Program-made: the position numbers and the translations under genes
Shown here: positions 36,288 to 44,559 of the stretch, in pieces
Position numbering within the stretch: the first letter of the stretch is position 1
Layout of the letters: each line of letters starts with the position of its first letter
Notes under the pieces: generated by a model
Told to the model about the DNA's origin: nothing
Database searches by the model: none
Seen by the model: the letters and a program-made list of their open reading frames with translations, nothing else
NCBI GenBank assembly: GCA_017619655.1
Contig: JAFZRV010000006.1
Span: 1-64,000, forward strand
Origin: Bacteroidales bacterium
GTDB lineage: Bacteria; Bacteroidota; Bacteroidia; Bacteroidales; UBA932
Reading direction: 5' to 3'
Length of the DNA stretch: 64,000 nt

Positions 36288-37586
36288 ATGAAAAAGAAGG
36301 TATTGGTAGTTGGCGGCGGAGGGCGTGAGCACGCCATCGTCGAGGCGTTGAGCCGGTCGATGCAGGTCGGCCAGATCTACTGTGCGCCGGGCAATGCCGG
36401 CATCGGCGAGCTGGCGGCGTGCGTGCCGCTGAAAGATACGGATGTCGACGGCCTGCTGCATTTTGCGCAGGAGCACGACATCGACCTGACGGTCGTCGGA
36501 CCGGAGGCGGCGCTGGCGGCGGGTATCGTGGACAAGTTCCGCGCTGCCGGGCTGAAGATTTTCGGCCACACGCAGGCGGCCACGGCCATCGAGTCGAGCA
36601 AGGACTTCGCGAAGCGGCTGATGGCCGGCGCGAAGGTGCCGACAGCGGCCTACCGGACTTTTACGGATTTCGACGAGGCGTGGGCTTATGTCCAGGCCGG
36701 GTCTCTTCCGACGGTCATCAAGTACGACGGCCTGGCGGCGGGCAAGGGCGTGGTCGTGGCGACTTCGCTGGCGGAAGCCGAGGCTGCGTTGCGCGACATG
36801 CTGCTCGACGGCCGCTACGGGGAAGGGAAGGTGGTGATCGAAGAATTCCTGACCGGTCCCGAGTTCTCGCTGATGGCCTTTGTCTCCGGCCGGCAGGTCC
36901 GGCCGATGGTGGCCGCCCAGGACCATAAGCGCGCCTTCGACGGCGACGAAGGGCCGAACACCGGCGGCATGGGTGCCTACACGGAGTCTTTCGCCACGGG
37001 CAAGAGCGGCCTTTCGTTCATCTCGGATGAAGAATATAATTTCGCGGTCTCGCGCATCCTGCAGCCGGTGGCCAATGCCATGGCCGACGCCGGCACGCCG
37101 CTCAGCGGCGTCCTCTACGGCGGCTTGATGAAGACGCCGTCCGGCATCAAGGTCATCGAGTTCAACGCCCGTTTCGGCGATCCCGAGACGGAGGTGGTGC
37201 TGCCGCGTCTGGAAACCGACAGCTACGAGGTTTTCGAGGCGGTCGCCACGGGCGGTGAGATTCCCGCGCTGCGCTGGCGCGACGAAGCCGTCCTGGGCGT
37301 TGTCCTGGCCTCGAAAGGCTATCCGGGCAGTTATGCCAAGGACGCCCCGATCACGGTGGCGCCGGATTTCGCCGAGCGCCTCTGCCACATGGGCACGAAG
37401 CGCGACGCTGACGGCAGCTTGCTGACGGCCGGCGGCCGCGTCCTGATGGTTATCGCCTCCGCGCCCACGACGCCTGCGGCTTCCCGCCTCGTCTATGCCG
37501 CGGTCGAGAAGATCCACTGCGACAACCTGTTTTATCGTCACGACATTGCTAAATACGTCATTCCCGGCTTGACCGGGAATCTATGA
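36288..37586 (+). CDS. purD: Phosphoribosylamine-glycine ligase with repeat-derived C-terminus
   Basis: This 432-residue ATP-grasp enzyme opens KKVLVVGGGGREHAI, then VVGPEAALAAGI, KYDGLAAGKGV, GGMGAYTESF and the metal site EFNARFGDPETEVVLPRL. It joins glycine to phosphoribosylamine. The last nine residues, VIPGLTGNL, are the translation of a common REP palindrome (37557-37582). The native C-terminus was probably near DIAKY and repeat insertion supplied a new stop. It overlaps folD by 4 bases. Confidence 0.95.
   Translation: MKKKVLVVGGGGREHAIVEALSRSMQVGQIYCAPGNAGIGELAACVPLKDTDVDGLLHFAQEHDIDLTVVGPEAALAAGIVDKFRAAGLKIFGHTQAATAIESSKDFAKRLMAGAKVPTAAYRTFTDFDEAWAYVQAGSLPTVIKYDGLAAGKGVVVATSLAEAEAALRDMLLDGRYGEGKVVIEEFLTGPEFSLMAFVSGRQVRPMVAAQDHKRAFDGDEGPNTGGMGAYTESFATGKSGLSFISDEEYNFAVSRILQPVANAMADAGTPLSGVLYGGLMKTPSGIKVIEFNARFGDPETEVVLPRLETDSYEVFEAVATGGEIPALRWRDEAVLGVVLASKGYPGSYAKDAPITVAPDFAERLCHMGTKRDADGSLLTAGGRVLMVIASAPTTPAASRLVYAAVEKIHCDNLFYRHDIAKYVIPGLTGNL
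37557..37582. repeat. REP palindrome inside the end of purD
   Basis: TTCCCGG-CTTGA-CCGGGAA (37561-37579), flanked by GTCA and TCT, is the widespread 'GTCATTCCCGG' type intergenic repeat. Here it encodes the last residues of PurD, and the folD start codon follows at once. It may form a hairpin between the two genes in the transcript. Confidence 0.75.
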
Positions 37587-38440
37587 TTCAAATGGGAAAG
37601 ATTATCGATGGAAAAGCCATTGCTGCAGGGATTTATGAAGAGATGCAGCGCGAAGTCGAACAGTACGGCGAGCAGTACGGCCGCCGGCCGGGCCTGACGG
37701 TCATCATCGTCGGTGAAGATCCGGCGAGCCAGGTCTATGTCCGCAACAAGGAGATTGCCGCGAAGAAGGTGGGCATGGTTTCCGAGGTCATCCGGATGCC
37801 GGAGCAGACGACGCAGGACGAGTTGCTGGCCGTGATCACCCGGCTGAACGCCGACACGACGGTCGACGGCATTCTCGTGCAGCTGCCGGTGCCGAAGCAC
37901 ATTGACAAGGACGCGGTCATCGCCGCCGTCGCGCCTGAAAAGGACGTGGACGGCTTCTTCGGCATGAAGTCCGGTTTCACGATGAAGCAGGGCTATGTCG
38001 CGCCGTGCACGCCCCGCGCCTGCATCCACCTGATCAAGACGACGGGCGAGACCATCGAAGGCAAGCACGCCCTTGTCGTGGGCCGCGGCGAACTTGTCGG
38101 CAAGCCCGTCGCGACGCTGCTGCTGAACGAGAACGCCACCGTCACGATCGCCCATTCCCGCACCCGCAACCTCGGCGAGATCGCCCGCACGGCCGACATC
38201 ATCATCGCTGCCGTCGGCCGGCCGAAGGTCGTCACCGGCGACATGGTCAAGCCCGGCGCCATCCTGATTGACGTCGGCATCAACCGTGGCGCCGACGGCA
38301 AACTTTGCGGCGACATCGACTTCCCGACGGCTGAACCCGTGGCCGGCTGGATCACTCCCGTCCCCGGCGGCGTCGGCCCGATGACGATCGCGATGCTCAT
38401 CCGCAACACCCTCGACTGCTACCTGAGTCACGTAAAATAG
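37583..38440 (+). CDS. folD: Methylenetetrahydrofolate dehydrogenase/cyclohydrolase
   Basis: This 285-residue protein shows the FolD motifs VGEDPASQVYVRNK (catalytic Lys), GILVQLPVPKH, KDVDGF, PCTPRA and the Rossmann motif VVGRGELVGKPVA. The usual VGRSxIVG reads VGRGELVG. It provides 10-formyl-tetrahydrofolate for PurN and PurH, explaining its place in this operon. The start could be the ATG at 37583 (4-base overlap with purD) or the one at 37592; both give MGKIIDGKAI close to the N-terminus. A REP palindrome follows the stop without a gap. Confidence 0.94.
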   Translation: MIQMGKIIDGKAIAAGIYEEMQREVEQYGEQYGRRPGLTVIIVGEDPASQVYVRNKEIAAKKVGMVSEVIRMPEQTTQDELLAVITRLNADTTVDGILVQLPVPKHIDKDAVIAAVAPEKDVDGFFGMKSGFTMKQGYVAPCTPRACIHLIKTTGETIEGKHALVVGRGELVGKPVATLLLNENATVTIAHSRTRNLGEIARTADIIIAAVGRPKVVTGDMVKPGAILIDVGINRGADGKLCGDIDFPTAEPVAGWITPVPGGVGPMTIAMLIRNTLDCYLSHVK

Positions 38441-38555
38441 ATGCCGGATCAAGTCCGGCATGACGAGTGATGTAAAGCGTAGCGGAGCGGGTGATGTCCG
38501 GCGCAGCGACCTTTTTTCGGGAGCAAGACGGACATCAGAGCTCCGCGGAGCGCTC
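38441..38555. repeat. REP palindrome plus long-hairpin repeat, copy B
   Basis: GCCGGATCAAGTCCGGC (38443-38459) with its flanks is identical over 25 bases to 169-193. After a spacer come the perfect 9-base arms TGATGTCCG (38492-38500) and CGGACATCA (38529-38537). Between them is CGACCTTTTTTCGGGAGC, shared with copy C. The hairpin plus T-run may terminate the purine operon. Confidence 0.75.
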
Positions 38556-38559
38556 GTTA

Positions 38560-38590
38560 TTGATTATTTCGGTTTATATTCTTATCTTTG
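38560..38590 (+). promoter_or_regulatory. Promoter of the peptide transporter gene
   Basis: TTG at 38560-38562, a 20-base spacer and TATCTTTG at 38583-38590 are a full match to the Bacteroidota promoter. The leader to the ATG at 38629 is about 35 bases. Confidence 0.7.
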
Positions 38591-38628
38591 TAAGACGTAA
38601 ACTTTGAAACAATCAATAACTGACTCGT

Positions 38629-40335
38629 ATGAAAATACTATCCGTACTGACCAACCTGTGGAGCAGCAACGCCACGCTGGTGCTGCTGTGCCTGATTCTG
38701 ATCATTGTGGCGGTCTTCGTCGTCTATTATCTGAAGAAGGCGAAAGAACACCCGAAAGGACTGATTGCAGCCGCCTTGAGCAACATGGGCGAACGCTTCG
38801 GCTACTATATCATGAACGCCGTGCTGCTGCTCTTCCTCGTGTCGAAATTCGGCCTGCCCGACGGCACCGCCGGCCTGATTTACTCGTTCTTCTACTTCGG
38901 CATCTATATCCTCGCCCTCGTCGGCGGTCTGATTGCCGACAAGACGCAGAACTACAACCGCACCATCCAGATCGGCCTCTTCATCATGGCGGCCGGCTAC
39001 GTCGCCCTCGCCATTCCACTCTTCAGCAAGGCCGGCGGCATGGTGGTCGACGGCAACGGCGGCTGGTGGAGCATCCTGATCTTCACCTGCGTCGCCCTGC
39101 TCTGCATCGCCTTCGGTAACGGCCTGTTCAAGGGCAACCTCCAGGCGCTGGTCGGCAAACTCTACGACGAATTCGAAGAAGCCGCGGCCAAGGAAGGCCC
39201 CGAGGCCCTCAAGATCGCCAAGGACAAACGCGACTCCGGCTTCCAGATTTTCTACGTGTTCATCAACATCGGCGGCGTGATCGCCCCGTTCATCGCCCCG
39301 ATGCTCCGCAAATGGTGGCTCTCCCGCAGCAACTTCATCTACAACGCCGACATGGCCGGCCTTTGCCACAAGTTCATCGGCGGCGAGACTTCCATCGTCG
39401 AAACCCAGAAATTCATCGAGACGGCCAATGCATCCGTGACGGATCCCGCCGTGCTCGCCAACCCGGCGCAGTTCTGCTCCGACTATGTGGAAGTGTTCAA
39501 CACCGGTATCCACTGGGCCTTCATCGTGTCGGCCCTCGCCATGATCACCTCGCTGGTTATCTTCCTGGCCACCAAGCATAAATTCCCGCAGCCCGGCAAG
39601 AAGGTCGCCGCGCAGAGCGTCGAATACACCGCCGAGGAGAAGCAGGCCATGGCCAAGGAGATCAAGCAGCGCATGGCCGCCCTCTTCGCCGTGCTCGGCA
39701 TCGCCATCTTCTTCTGGCTCAGCTTCCACCAGAACGGCCAGTCGCTGATGGTCTTCGCCCGCGACTTCGTGGATTCCTCCAAGATCGCGCCCGAGATTTC
39801 CCAGGCGCTCAACCCGCTGTACGTGATCATCCTGACCCCGATCGTGATGGGCATCTTCGGCGCACTGGTCCGCAAGGGCAAGGGCGTGTCCACACCGCGC
39901 AAGATCTCGATGGGTATGTTCATCGCCGGCCTGGCTTACCTCTTCCTGGTGATCCTGTCGCTGGTGCACCACTATCCGTCCGGCAATGAATTCCGCGCCA
40001 TGGACTCCGTACAGATGGCCGCGGCCGGCCTGGAGAAATGCGGCTATTGGGTGATGTTCGTCATCTACTTCTTCCTGACCGTCGCCGAGCTGCTGATCTC
40101 GCCGCTGGGCCTGAGCTTCGTCTCGAAGGTGGCGCCGAAGAACATGGTGGGTCTCTGCCAGGGCCTCTGGCTGGGCGCTACCGCCATCGGCAACCTCTTC
40201 ATCTTCGTCGGCCCTATCATGCTCAACGCCTGGCCGATCTGGAAGTGCTGGACGGTGTTCCTGGTCATTTGCTTCGTGTCCATGGCCATCATGCTCGGCA
40301 TGGTGAAGTGGCTGGAAAAGGTCACGAAGGCCTAA
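38629..40335 (+). CDS. Proton-dependent oligopeptide transporter (POT/PTR family)
   Basis: This 568-residue inner-membrane protein of the major facilitator superfamily contains the POT signature NMGERFGYYIMNAVLLLF near residue 50 and a second motif around KGNLQALVGKLYDEFE. Its length with an inserted loop around residues 225-290 matches Bacteroidota POT proteins. It imports di- or tripeptides with protons. It has its own promoter and is followed 22 bases later by a dehydrogenase gene. Confidence 0.92.
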   Translation: MKILSVLTNLWSSNATLVLLCLILIIVAVFVVYYLKKAKEHPKGLIAAALSNMGERFGYYIMNAVLLLFLVSKFGLPDGTAGLIYSFFYFGIYILALVGGLIADKTQNYNRTIQIGLFIMAAGYVALAIPLFSKAGGMVVDGNGGWWSILIFTCVALLCIAFGNGLFKGNLQALVGKLYDEFEEAAAKEGPEALKIAKDKRDSGFQIFYVFINIGGVIAPFIAPMLRKWWLSRSNFIYNADMAGLCHKFIGGETSIVETQKFIETANASVTDPAVLANPAQFCSDYVEVFNTGIHWAFIVSALAMITSLVIFLATKHKFPQPGKKVAAQSVEYTAEEKQAMAKEIKQRMAALFAVLGIAIFFWLSFHQNGQSLMVFARDFVDSSKIAPEISQALNPLYVIILTPIVMGIFGALVRKGKGVSTPRKISMGMFIAGLAYLFLVILSLVHHYPSGNEFRAMDSVQMAAAGLEKCGYWVMFVIYFFLTVAELLISPLGLSFVSKVAPKNMVGLCQGLWLGATAIGNLFIFVGPIMLNAWPIWKCWTVFLVICFVSMAIMLGMVKWLEKVTKA

Positions 40336-40357
40336 TCGATCCGATCGTTTTTCAGCC

Positions 40358-41302
40358 ATGCTGAAGATCGTATTTCTGGATGCGCAGACGCTGGGGAGCG
40401 ATGTCTCCCTGGCGCCTGTCGCGTCATTGGGCGACTATACCGCCTATCCGTTTACAAGGTCCGAAGAAGTCGTCGGGCGCATGCGCGGCTGCGACGTGGT
40501 GATCACCAACAAGGTCCGCATCGGCAGGGCGGAAATCGACGCCTGCCCGACGCTGAAACTCATCTGCGAAGCGGCCACGGGCGTCGACAACATCGATGTG
40601 GCCTATGCCGAATCGAAGGGCATTCCGGTGCGCAACGCCGTGAACTATTCCACCGAGAGCGTGGCCCAGGTCACCTGGATGCTGGTCCTGAACCTGGTGG
40701 GACACACCGCGTTCTTCGACAACTTTGTCAAGAGCGGCGCTTACAGCGCAGGGACTTGCGTCACGAACGTGGACTGGCCCTTCTGCGAACTCAAGGGCAA
40801 GACCTACGGCGTGGTGGGCCTGGGACACATCGGCTCCCGCGTGGCCGCGATCGCCGAGGCCTTCGGCATGCAGGTGCTCTATTACCCGACCTCCGGCAAG
40901 CCGCATTCCGACCGCTACGAGGCCGACACCGACCTGCACCGTTTCCTCTCGCGCTGCGACGTGGTGAGCGTGCACTGCCCGATGAACGAGCGCACCCGCG
41001 GCCTGATCGGCTACGAGGCTCTTGGGCAGATGAAGCGGGACGCCGTCATCGTCAACCTGGGCCGCGGCGGCATCATCGTGGAGGCCGACCTGGCCCGTGC
41101 GCTGGATGAAGGCCTGATCGCGGGCGCCGGCGTCGACGTGTTTACGCAGGAGCCCCTGCCCGCCGGTCATCCGTATCTGACATTGCAGCATTCGGAACGA
41201 TTGTTGCTTACACCGCACATCGGCTGGACCAGCCGCGAAGCCCGTCTTTCCCTGGTCAGCATGATTGCCGAAAACATTAAACAAACATTTGGAAATCTTT
41301 AA
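40358..41302 (+). CDS. D-2-hydroxyacid dehydrogenase (hydroxypyruvate/glycerate type)
   Basis: This 314-residue NAD-dependent enzyme has the Rossmann motif GVVGLGHIGSRVA, the catalytic arginine in VNLGRGGIIVE, glutamate in AGVDVFTQEPLP and histidine in LTPHIGWTSREAR. These fit the glycerate dehydrogenase/hydroxypyruvate reductase branch. The exact substrate cannot be fixed. It is 11 bases before lemA. Confidence 0.88.
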   Translation: MLKIVFLDAQTLGSDVSLAPVASLGDYTAYPFTRSEEVVGRMRGCDVVITNKVRIGRAEIDACPTLKLICEAATGVDNIDVAYAESKGIPVRNAVNYSTESVAQVTWMLVLNLVGHTAFFDNFVKSGAYSAGTCVTNVDWPFCELKGKTYGVVGLGHIGSRVAAIAEAFGMQVLYYPTSGKPHSDRYEADTDLHRFLSRCDVVSVHCPMNERTRGLIGYEALGQMKRDAVIVNLGRGGIIVEADLARALDEGLIAGAGVDVFTQEPLPAGHPYLTLQHSERLLLTPHIGWTSREARLSLVSMIAENIKQTFGNL

Positions 41303-41313
41303 ATCTTACTGAT

Positions 41314-41865
41314 ATGACTGTCATTATTATCATTGCCATCGTGGCCATCCTGGTCCTTTGGGTCATTTCCGTCCAGCGGAAGCTCGTCAAGCAGGAAGAA
41401 ATCTGCAAGAACGGGCTCAGTCAGATCGGCGTCCAGCAGGCCAGCCGCTGGGATGCGCTTACCGCCATCGCGGAACTCATCAAGGGTTATTCCGACTATG
41501 AGTACAAGACCATCACCGACACCATCGCGCAGCGCCGTCCCATCACGGCCGGCAGCACGACCGCCGATGCCAACGCGCAGGAGAACCTCTTCGGACAGGC
41601 CCTCTCGCACCTCAACGTCGTGGTGGAGAAATATCCCGAACTCAAGGCCAACGAGCAGTACAACAAGGGTATCGACAACATCAACGTGTATGAGAACCAG
41701 GTGCGCATGAGCCGCATGGTCTACAACGACTCCGTCACCAAGTTCAACCAGCTGATCCGTCAGTTCCCCGACTCGATCGTGGCTTCGATGCTGCACTTCG
41801 TGCCGCGCGAGTACCTGGTGGAGAACCAGGGCAAGACCGACATGCCTTCCTTCAAAATGTCGTAG
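41314..41865 (+). CDS. lemA: LemA family membrane protein
   Basis: This 183-residue protein has an N-terminal membrane helix (VIIIIAIVAILVLWVISVQ) and a helical-bundle domain with the LemA pattern: NGLSQIGVQQASRWDALTAI, LKANEQY and YNDSVTKFNQLIRQFPDSIVA. The function of LemA is not established. It is commonly encoded, as here, next to a DUF2207/TPM-type membrane protein; the gap is 3 bases. Confidence 0.93.
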   Translation: MTVIIIIAIVAILVLWVISVQRKLVKQEEICKNGLSQIGVQQASRWDALTAIAELIKGYSDYEYKTITDTIAQRRPITAGSTTADANAQENLFGQALSHLNVVVEKYPELKANEQYNKGIDNINVYENQVRMSRMVYNDSVTKFNQLIRQFPDSIVASMLHFVPREYLVENQGKTDMPSFKMS

Positions 41866-41868
41866 GGA

Positions 41869-43563
41869 ATGAGACGATTCCTGCTGGGCTGTTGCCTTGC
41901 GCTCTTCTGCTTCTGCGCTGCGATTCCCGTCGCGGCGCAGAATAGTGTTCATGATGTCGATATCACCGTGACGCTCGACACGGACGGCAGCGCGCGGATC
42001 CGGGAGGTCTGGGACATGACCCTCAGCCGGGGCACGGAAGTATACCTGGGCCGTGAGAACCTGGGCGACATCAAGATCCTCGACCTGACCGTCTCCGACG
42101 AGACGGGGGAGACCTACCACACCGACCGTTCCTGGGATACCGACCGGTCCTTCGAAAAGAAGAAGAACCACTGCGGCCTCAATTCCATCTCGGGCGGCTA
42201 TGAGATCTGCTGGGGCATCGGGGAGTACGGACACCGGACGTATACCGTCGACTACACGCTGACCAACCTGGTCAAGAGCCTCGACGATTACGACATGATC
42301 CACTACCAGTTCTACACGCCCAACGATTTCCGGGGCGAGCATGTGAAGGTGACCATCGAGAAGCCCGGCTTCGTGATGGACACCCTCACGCGCATCTGGG
42401 CCTTCGGTTTCGACGGCTATATCTGGCGGGAAGACGGACGGGTGATCGCGGAGAGCGAGAACCCGCTGGAACCCAGCTACTCCATCATCGTGCTCATGCG
42501 CTTCGACAAGGGAACCTTCGATTCGAAGAGCGTGCAGGAGCGCTCCTTCCAGACGGTCCTGGACCGCGCGCTGGAAGGCGCCGACGAGCCCGACGTGCCG
42601 ATGAGCCGCGCGGAGGAGATCTTCTATGAAGTGATGGGCTTCCTCTTCTTCATGGGGATGGTCCTGCTGCCCTTCATCCCGTTCATCATCCGTCGCGTCC
42701 AGCGGCGGCGCGCCAAGAAGAACGCTTTCGGCACGCTCAGCCTCGCGGGCATCCCCTGGTCGCGTGACATCCCGTATGGCAGCGACATTCTGATGAACTA
42801 CTATGTGGTCTCCACTTCGCAGGAACTGAAGACGAAGAAGAATTCCGTGGCTTCGGCCATGATTCTCCACATGCTCAACGCCGGTGTCCTGGAAGCGACC
42901 CGCGACCTGGCGAGCGGCAAGGTGGAGATCCGTTTCCGCCCCGACAATTCCGCCGGCTTCAAGCAGCTGGACCACACGGAAGAGCAGCTCTGGAAATACA
43001 TGTACGAAGCGAGCGGGGAGAACCATGTCCTGGAAGAGAAGGAGTTCTCGAATTGGGCCAAGAAACACAATTCGACGCTTGTCCTCTGGACCACGCGCGT
43101 AAAGAACGATGGTCTTACGAAGCTGAAGAGCGCACGCTATTATGATTCCGGCAAGTACACGGCCCAAGGTCAGCAGGAAAACTGCAAGATCGTCGGTTTC
43201 AAGAAGTTCCTGGAAGACACGACGCTCATCAAGCAGCGCACGACCCCCGAGGTGGCGCTGTGGCGCGACTACCTGATCTTCGCTTCGCTCTTCGGCATCG
43301 CCGACAAGGTGGCCAAGGAGCTGAAGGACATCGATCCGGTGGTCTTCGAGCAGGCCTGCTCCATGAGCTACAACGACATGACCAACGTGATCTACCTGAC
43401 GCGCTCGTATGCTGACGTCCTGACGCGCTATTCGACACCGCCTACGCCGAGTTATTCGGGCGGCAGTTCGCTGGGCGGCTTCAGCCGCAGCGGCGGTGGC
43501 GGCCACTCCTCCTTCGGCGGTGGCGGCGGCTTCCATGGCGGCGGCCATTCCGGCGTGAGGTAA
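41869..43563 (+). CDS. DUF2207 membrane protein with glycine-rich tail
   Basis: This 564-residue protein has a signal peptide (ending IPVAAQN), a beta-rich extracytoplasmic DUF2207 domain (about 25-235), a membrane helix (about 258-282) and a cytoplasmic region of about 250 residues. The last 40 residues are Gly, Ser, His and Phe-rich (SGGGGHSSFGGGGGFHGGG), a tail typical of this family. It pairs with LemA. Role unknown, probably envelope-related. Confidence 0.88.
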   Translation: MRRFLLGCCLALFCFCAAIPVAAQNSVHDVDITVTLDTDGSARIREVWDMTLSRGTEVYLGRENLGDIKILDLTVSDETGETYHTDRSWDTDRSFEKKKNHCGLNSISGGYEICWGIGEYGHRTYTVDYTLTNLVKSLDDYDMIHYQFYTPNDFRGEHVKVTIEKPGFVMDTLTRIWAFGFDGYIWREDGRVIAESENPLEPSYSIIVLMRFDKGTFDSKSVQERSFQTVLDRALEGADEPDVPMSRAEEIFYEVMGFLFFMGMVLLPFIPFIIRRVQRRRAKKNAFGTLSLAGIPWSRDIPYGSDILMNYYVVSTSQELKTKKNSVASAMILHMLNAGVLEATRDLASGKVEIRFRPDNSAGFKQLDHTEEQLWKYMYEASGENHVLEEKEFSNWAKKHNSTLVLWTTRVKNDGLTKLKSARYYDSGKYTAQGQQENCKIVGFKKFLEDTTLIKQRTTPEVALWRDYLIFASLFGIADKVAKELKDIDPVVFEQACSMSYNDMTNVIYLTRSYADVLTRYSTPPTPSYSGGSSLGGFSRSGGGGHSSFGGGGGFHGGGHSGVR

Positions 43564-43573
43564 GACATGAAAA

Positions 43574-43690
43574 AAGCTGCTGAATTCTCAGCAGGTATCG
43601 GCCGAAGGCCGAGGGGTTCGGGGGCTGTGCCCCCGATAAAACGGGTGCCCCGGGCACAAAAAAACCTGCTGATTTTCAGCAGGTTTTTTA
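43574..43690. terminator. Terminator and stacked hairpins after DUF2207
   Basis: AACCTGCTGA (43663-43672), loop TTT, TCAGCAGGTT (43676-43685) with a T-run to 43689 is a clear intrinsic terminator. Upstream are CTGCTGA-ATTC-TCAGCAG, GGGGGCTGTGCCCCC and GTGCCCCGGGCAC. The GGGGC-N3-GCCCC piece followed (on the minus strand) by GAACCCC matches sequences at 59514-59533 and 79-91, a dispersed small repeat. Confidence 0.75.
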
Positions 43691-43692
43691 TG

Positions 43693-43778
43693 TGCCCAGG
43701 ACAAGACTCGAACTTGCACGCCCTATAACGGGCACCAGCCCCTCAAGCTGGCGTGTCTACCAATTTCACCACCTGGGC
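43693..43778 (-). tRNA. tRNA-Leu (GAG)
   Basis: Read on the minus strand, the acceptor stem GCCCAGG pairs with CCTGGGC and the discriminator is A. The anticodon stem CCAGC/GCTGG encloses TTGAGGG, giving anticodon GAG for CUU/CUC. A long variable arm (TGCCCGTTATAGGGCGT) is present, as expected for leucine, and the T loop is TTCGAGT. CCA is not encoded. Confidence 0.95.
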
Positions 43779-43811
43779 GGGGATTGGGACTGCAAATATA
43801 CAGCTTTTTTC

Positions 43812-43819
43812 TAACTTTG
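43812..43819 (+). promoter_or_regulatory. Promoter -7 element of ubiE
   Basis: TAACTTTG matches TAnnTTTG and lies 8 bases before the ATG at 43828, implying a very short leader. A TTG at 43784-43786 is 25 bases upstream, a little far. Confidence 0.5.
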
Positions 43820-43827
43820 TACCCCCG

Positions 43828-44559
43828 ATGGAAGAAAAAATAGATAAAAACGCGAAAATAATCTCCGGCATGTTCGATTCGATCGCCTCGAAATACGACC
43901 GGATGAACCATGGCATGTCGCTGGGCATCGACCGCATCTGGCGGCGGCGTTTCGTGCGGCGACTCTCGGCGGGAATGGCACCGGGCGCGACGGTCCTCGA
44001 CCTGGCCTGCGGCACGGGCGACCTGACGAAAGCCCTGGCGCTGAAAGGCTTTACCGTCACGGGTCTGGATATTTCCGCGGAGATGGAGGAGGTGGGGAAG
44101 CTCAAGTGCCGCGACCTGCAGCCGCAGCCCCGTTTCGTGCTGGGTTCCGCCGAGCAGATCCCTTTCCCGGACGCTACTTTCGACGCCGTCACCATCGCCT
44201 TCGGCCTGCGCAACTTCGACCATCGGGCGAATTGCCTGCGGGAGATCCGCCGGGTGCTGAAACCGGGCGGCCGCCTGGCCGTACTGGATTTCGCGGTGCC
44301 GAAGAACCCCCTCTGGCGGGCGATCTACCTGTTCTATTTCAAGCATGCGATGCGGCTGGTCGGCCGGCTGGTCGGCAGCGGCGACGCCTACGGCTACCTG
44401 GTGGACTCCGTCCTGGCGTTCCCGCGCTACGAAGCCCTGGTCGCCGAATTCGAAGCCGCCGGCTTCACCGACGTGCACTACACCGCCTATTCCGGCGGCA
44501 TCTCAGTCGCGTATTATTCCCACTCGATGGTTCCCGGAGGCTTGGAAGTGATGTCGTAG
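43828..44559 (+). CDS. ubiE: Demethylmenaquinone methyltransferase
   Basis: This 243-residue SAM-dependent methyltransferase shows [20 protein letters not shown] at the N-terminus, the SAM motif [27 protein letters not shown] and [18 protein letters not shown], all UbiE/MenG signatures. It performs the last step of menaquinone synthesis. I chose the ATG at 43828 since the longer frame runs into tRNA-Leu. The C-terminus runs on past GGISVAYYS and overlaps the 3' end of convergent guaA by 46 bases. Confidence 0.93.
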   Translation: MEEKIDKNAKIISGMFDSIASKYDRMNHGMSLGIDRIWRRRFVRRLSAGMAPGATVLDLACGTGDLTKALALKGFTVTGLDISAEMEEVGKLKCRDLQPQPRFVLGSAEQIPFPDATFDAVTIAFGLRNFDHRANCLREIRRVLKPGGRLAVLDFAVPKNPLWRAIYLFYFKHAMRLVGRLVGSGDAYGYLVDSVLAFPRYEALVAEFEAAGFTDVHYTAYSGGISVAYYSHSMVPGGLEVMS

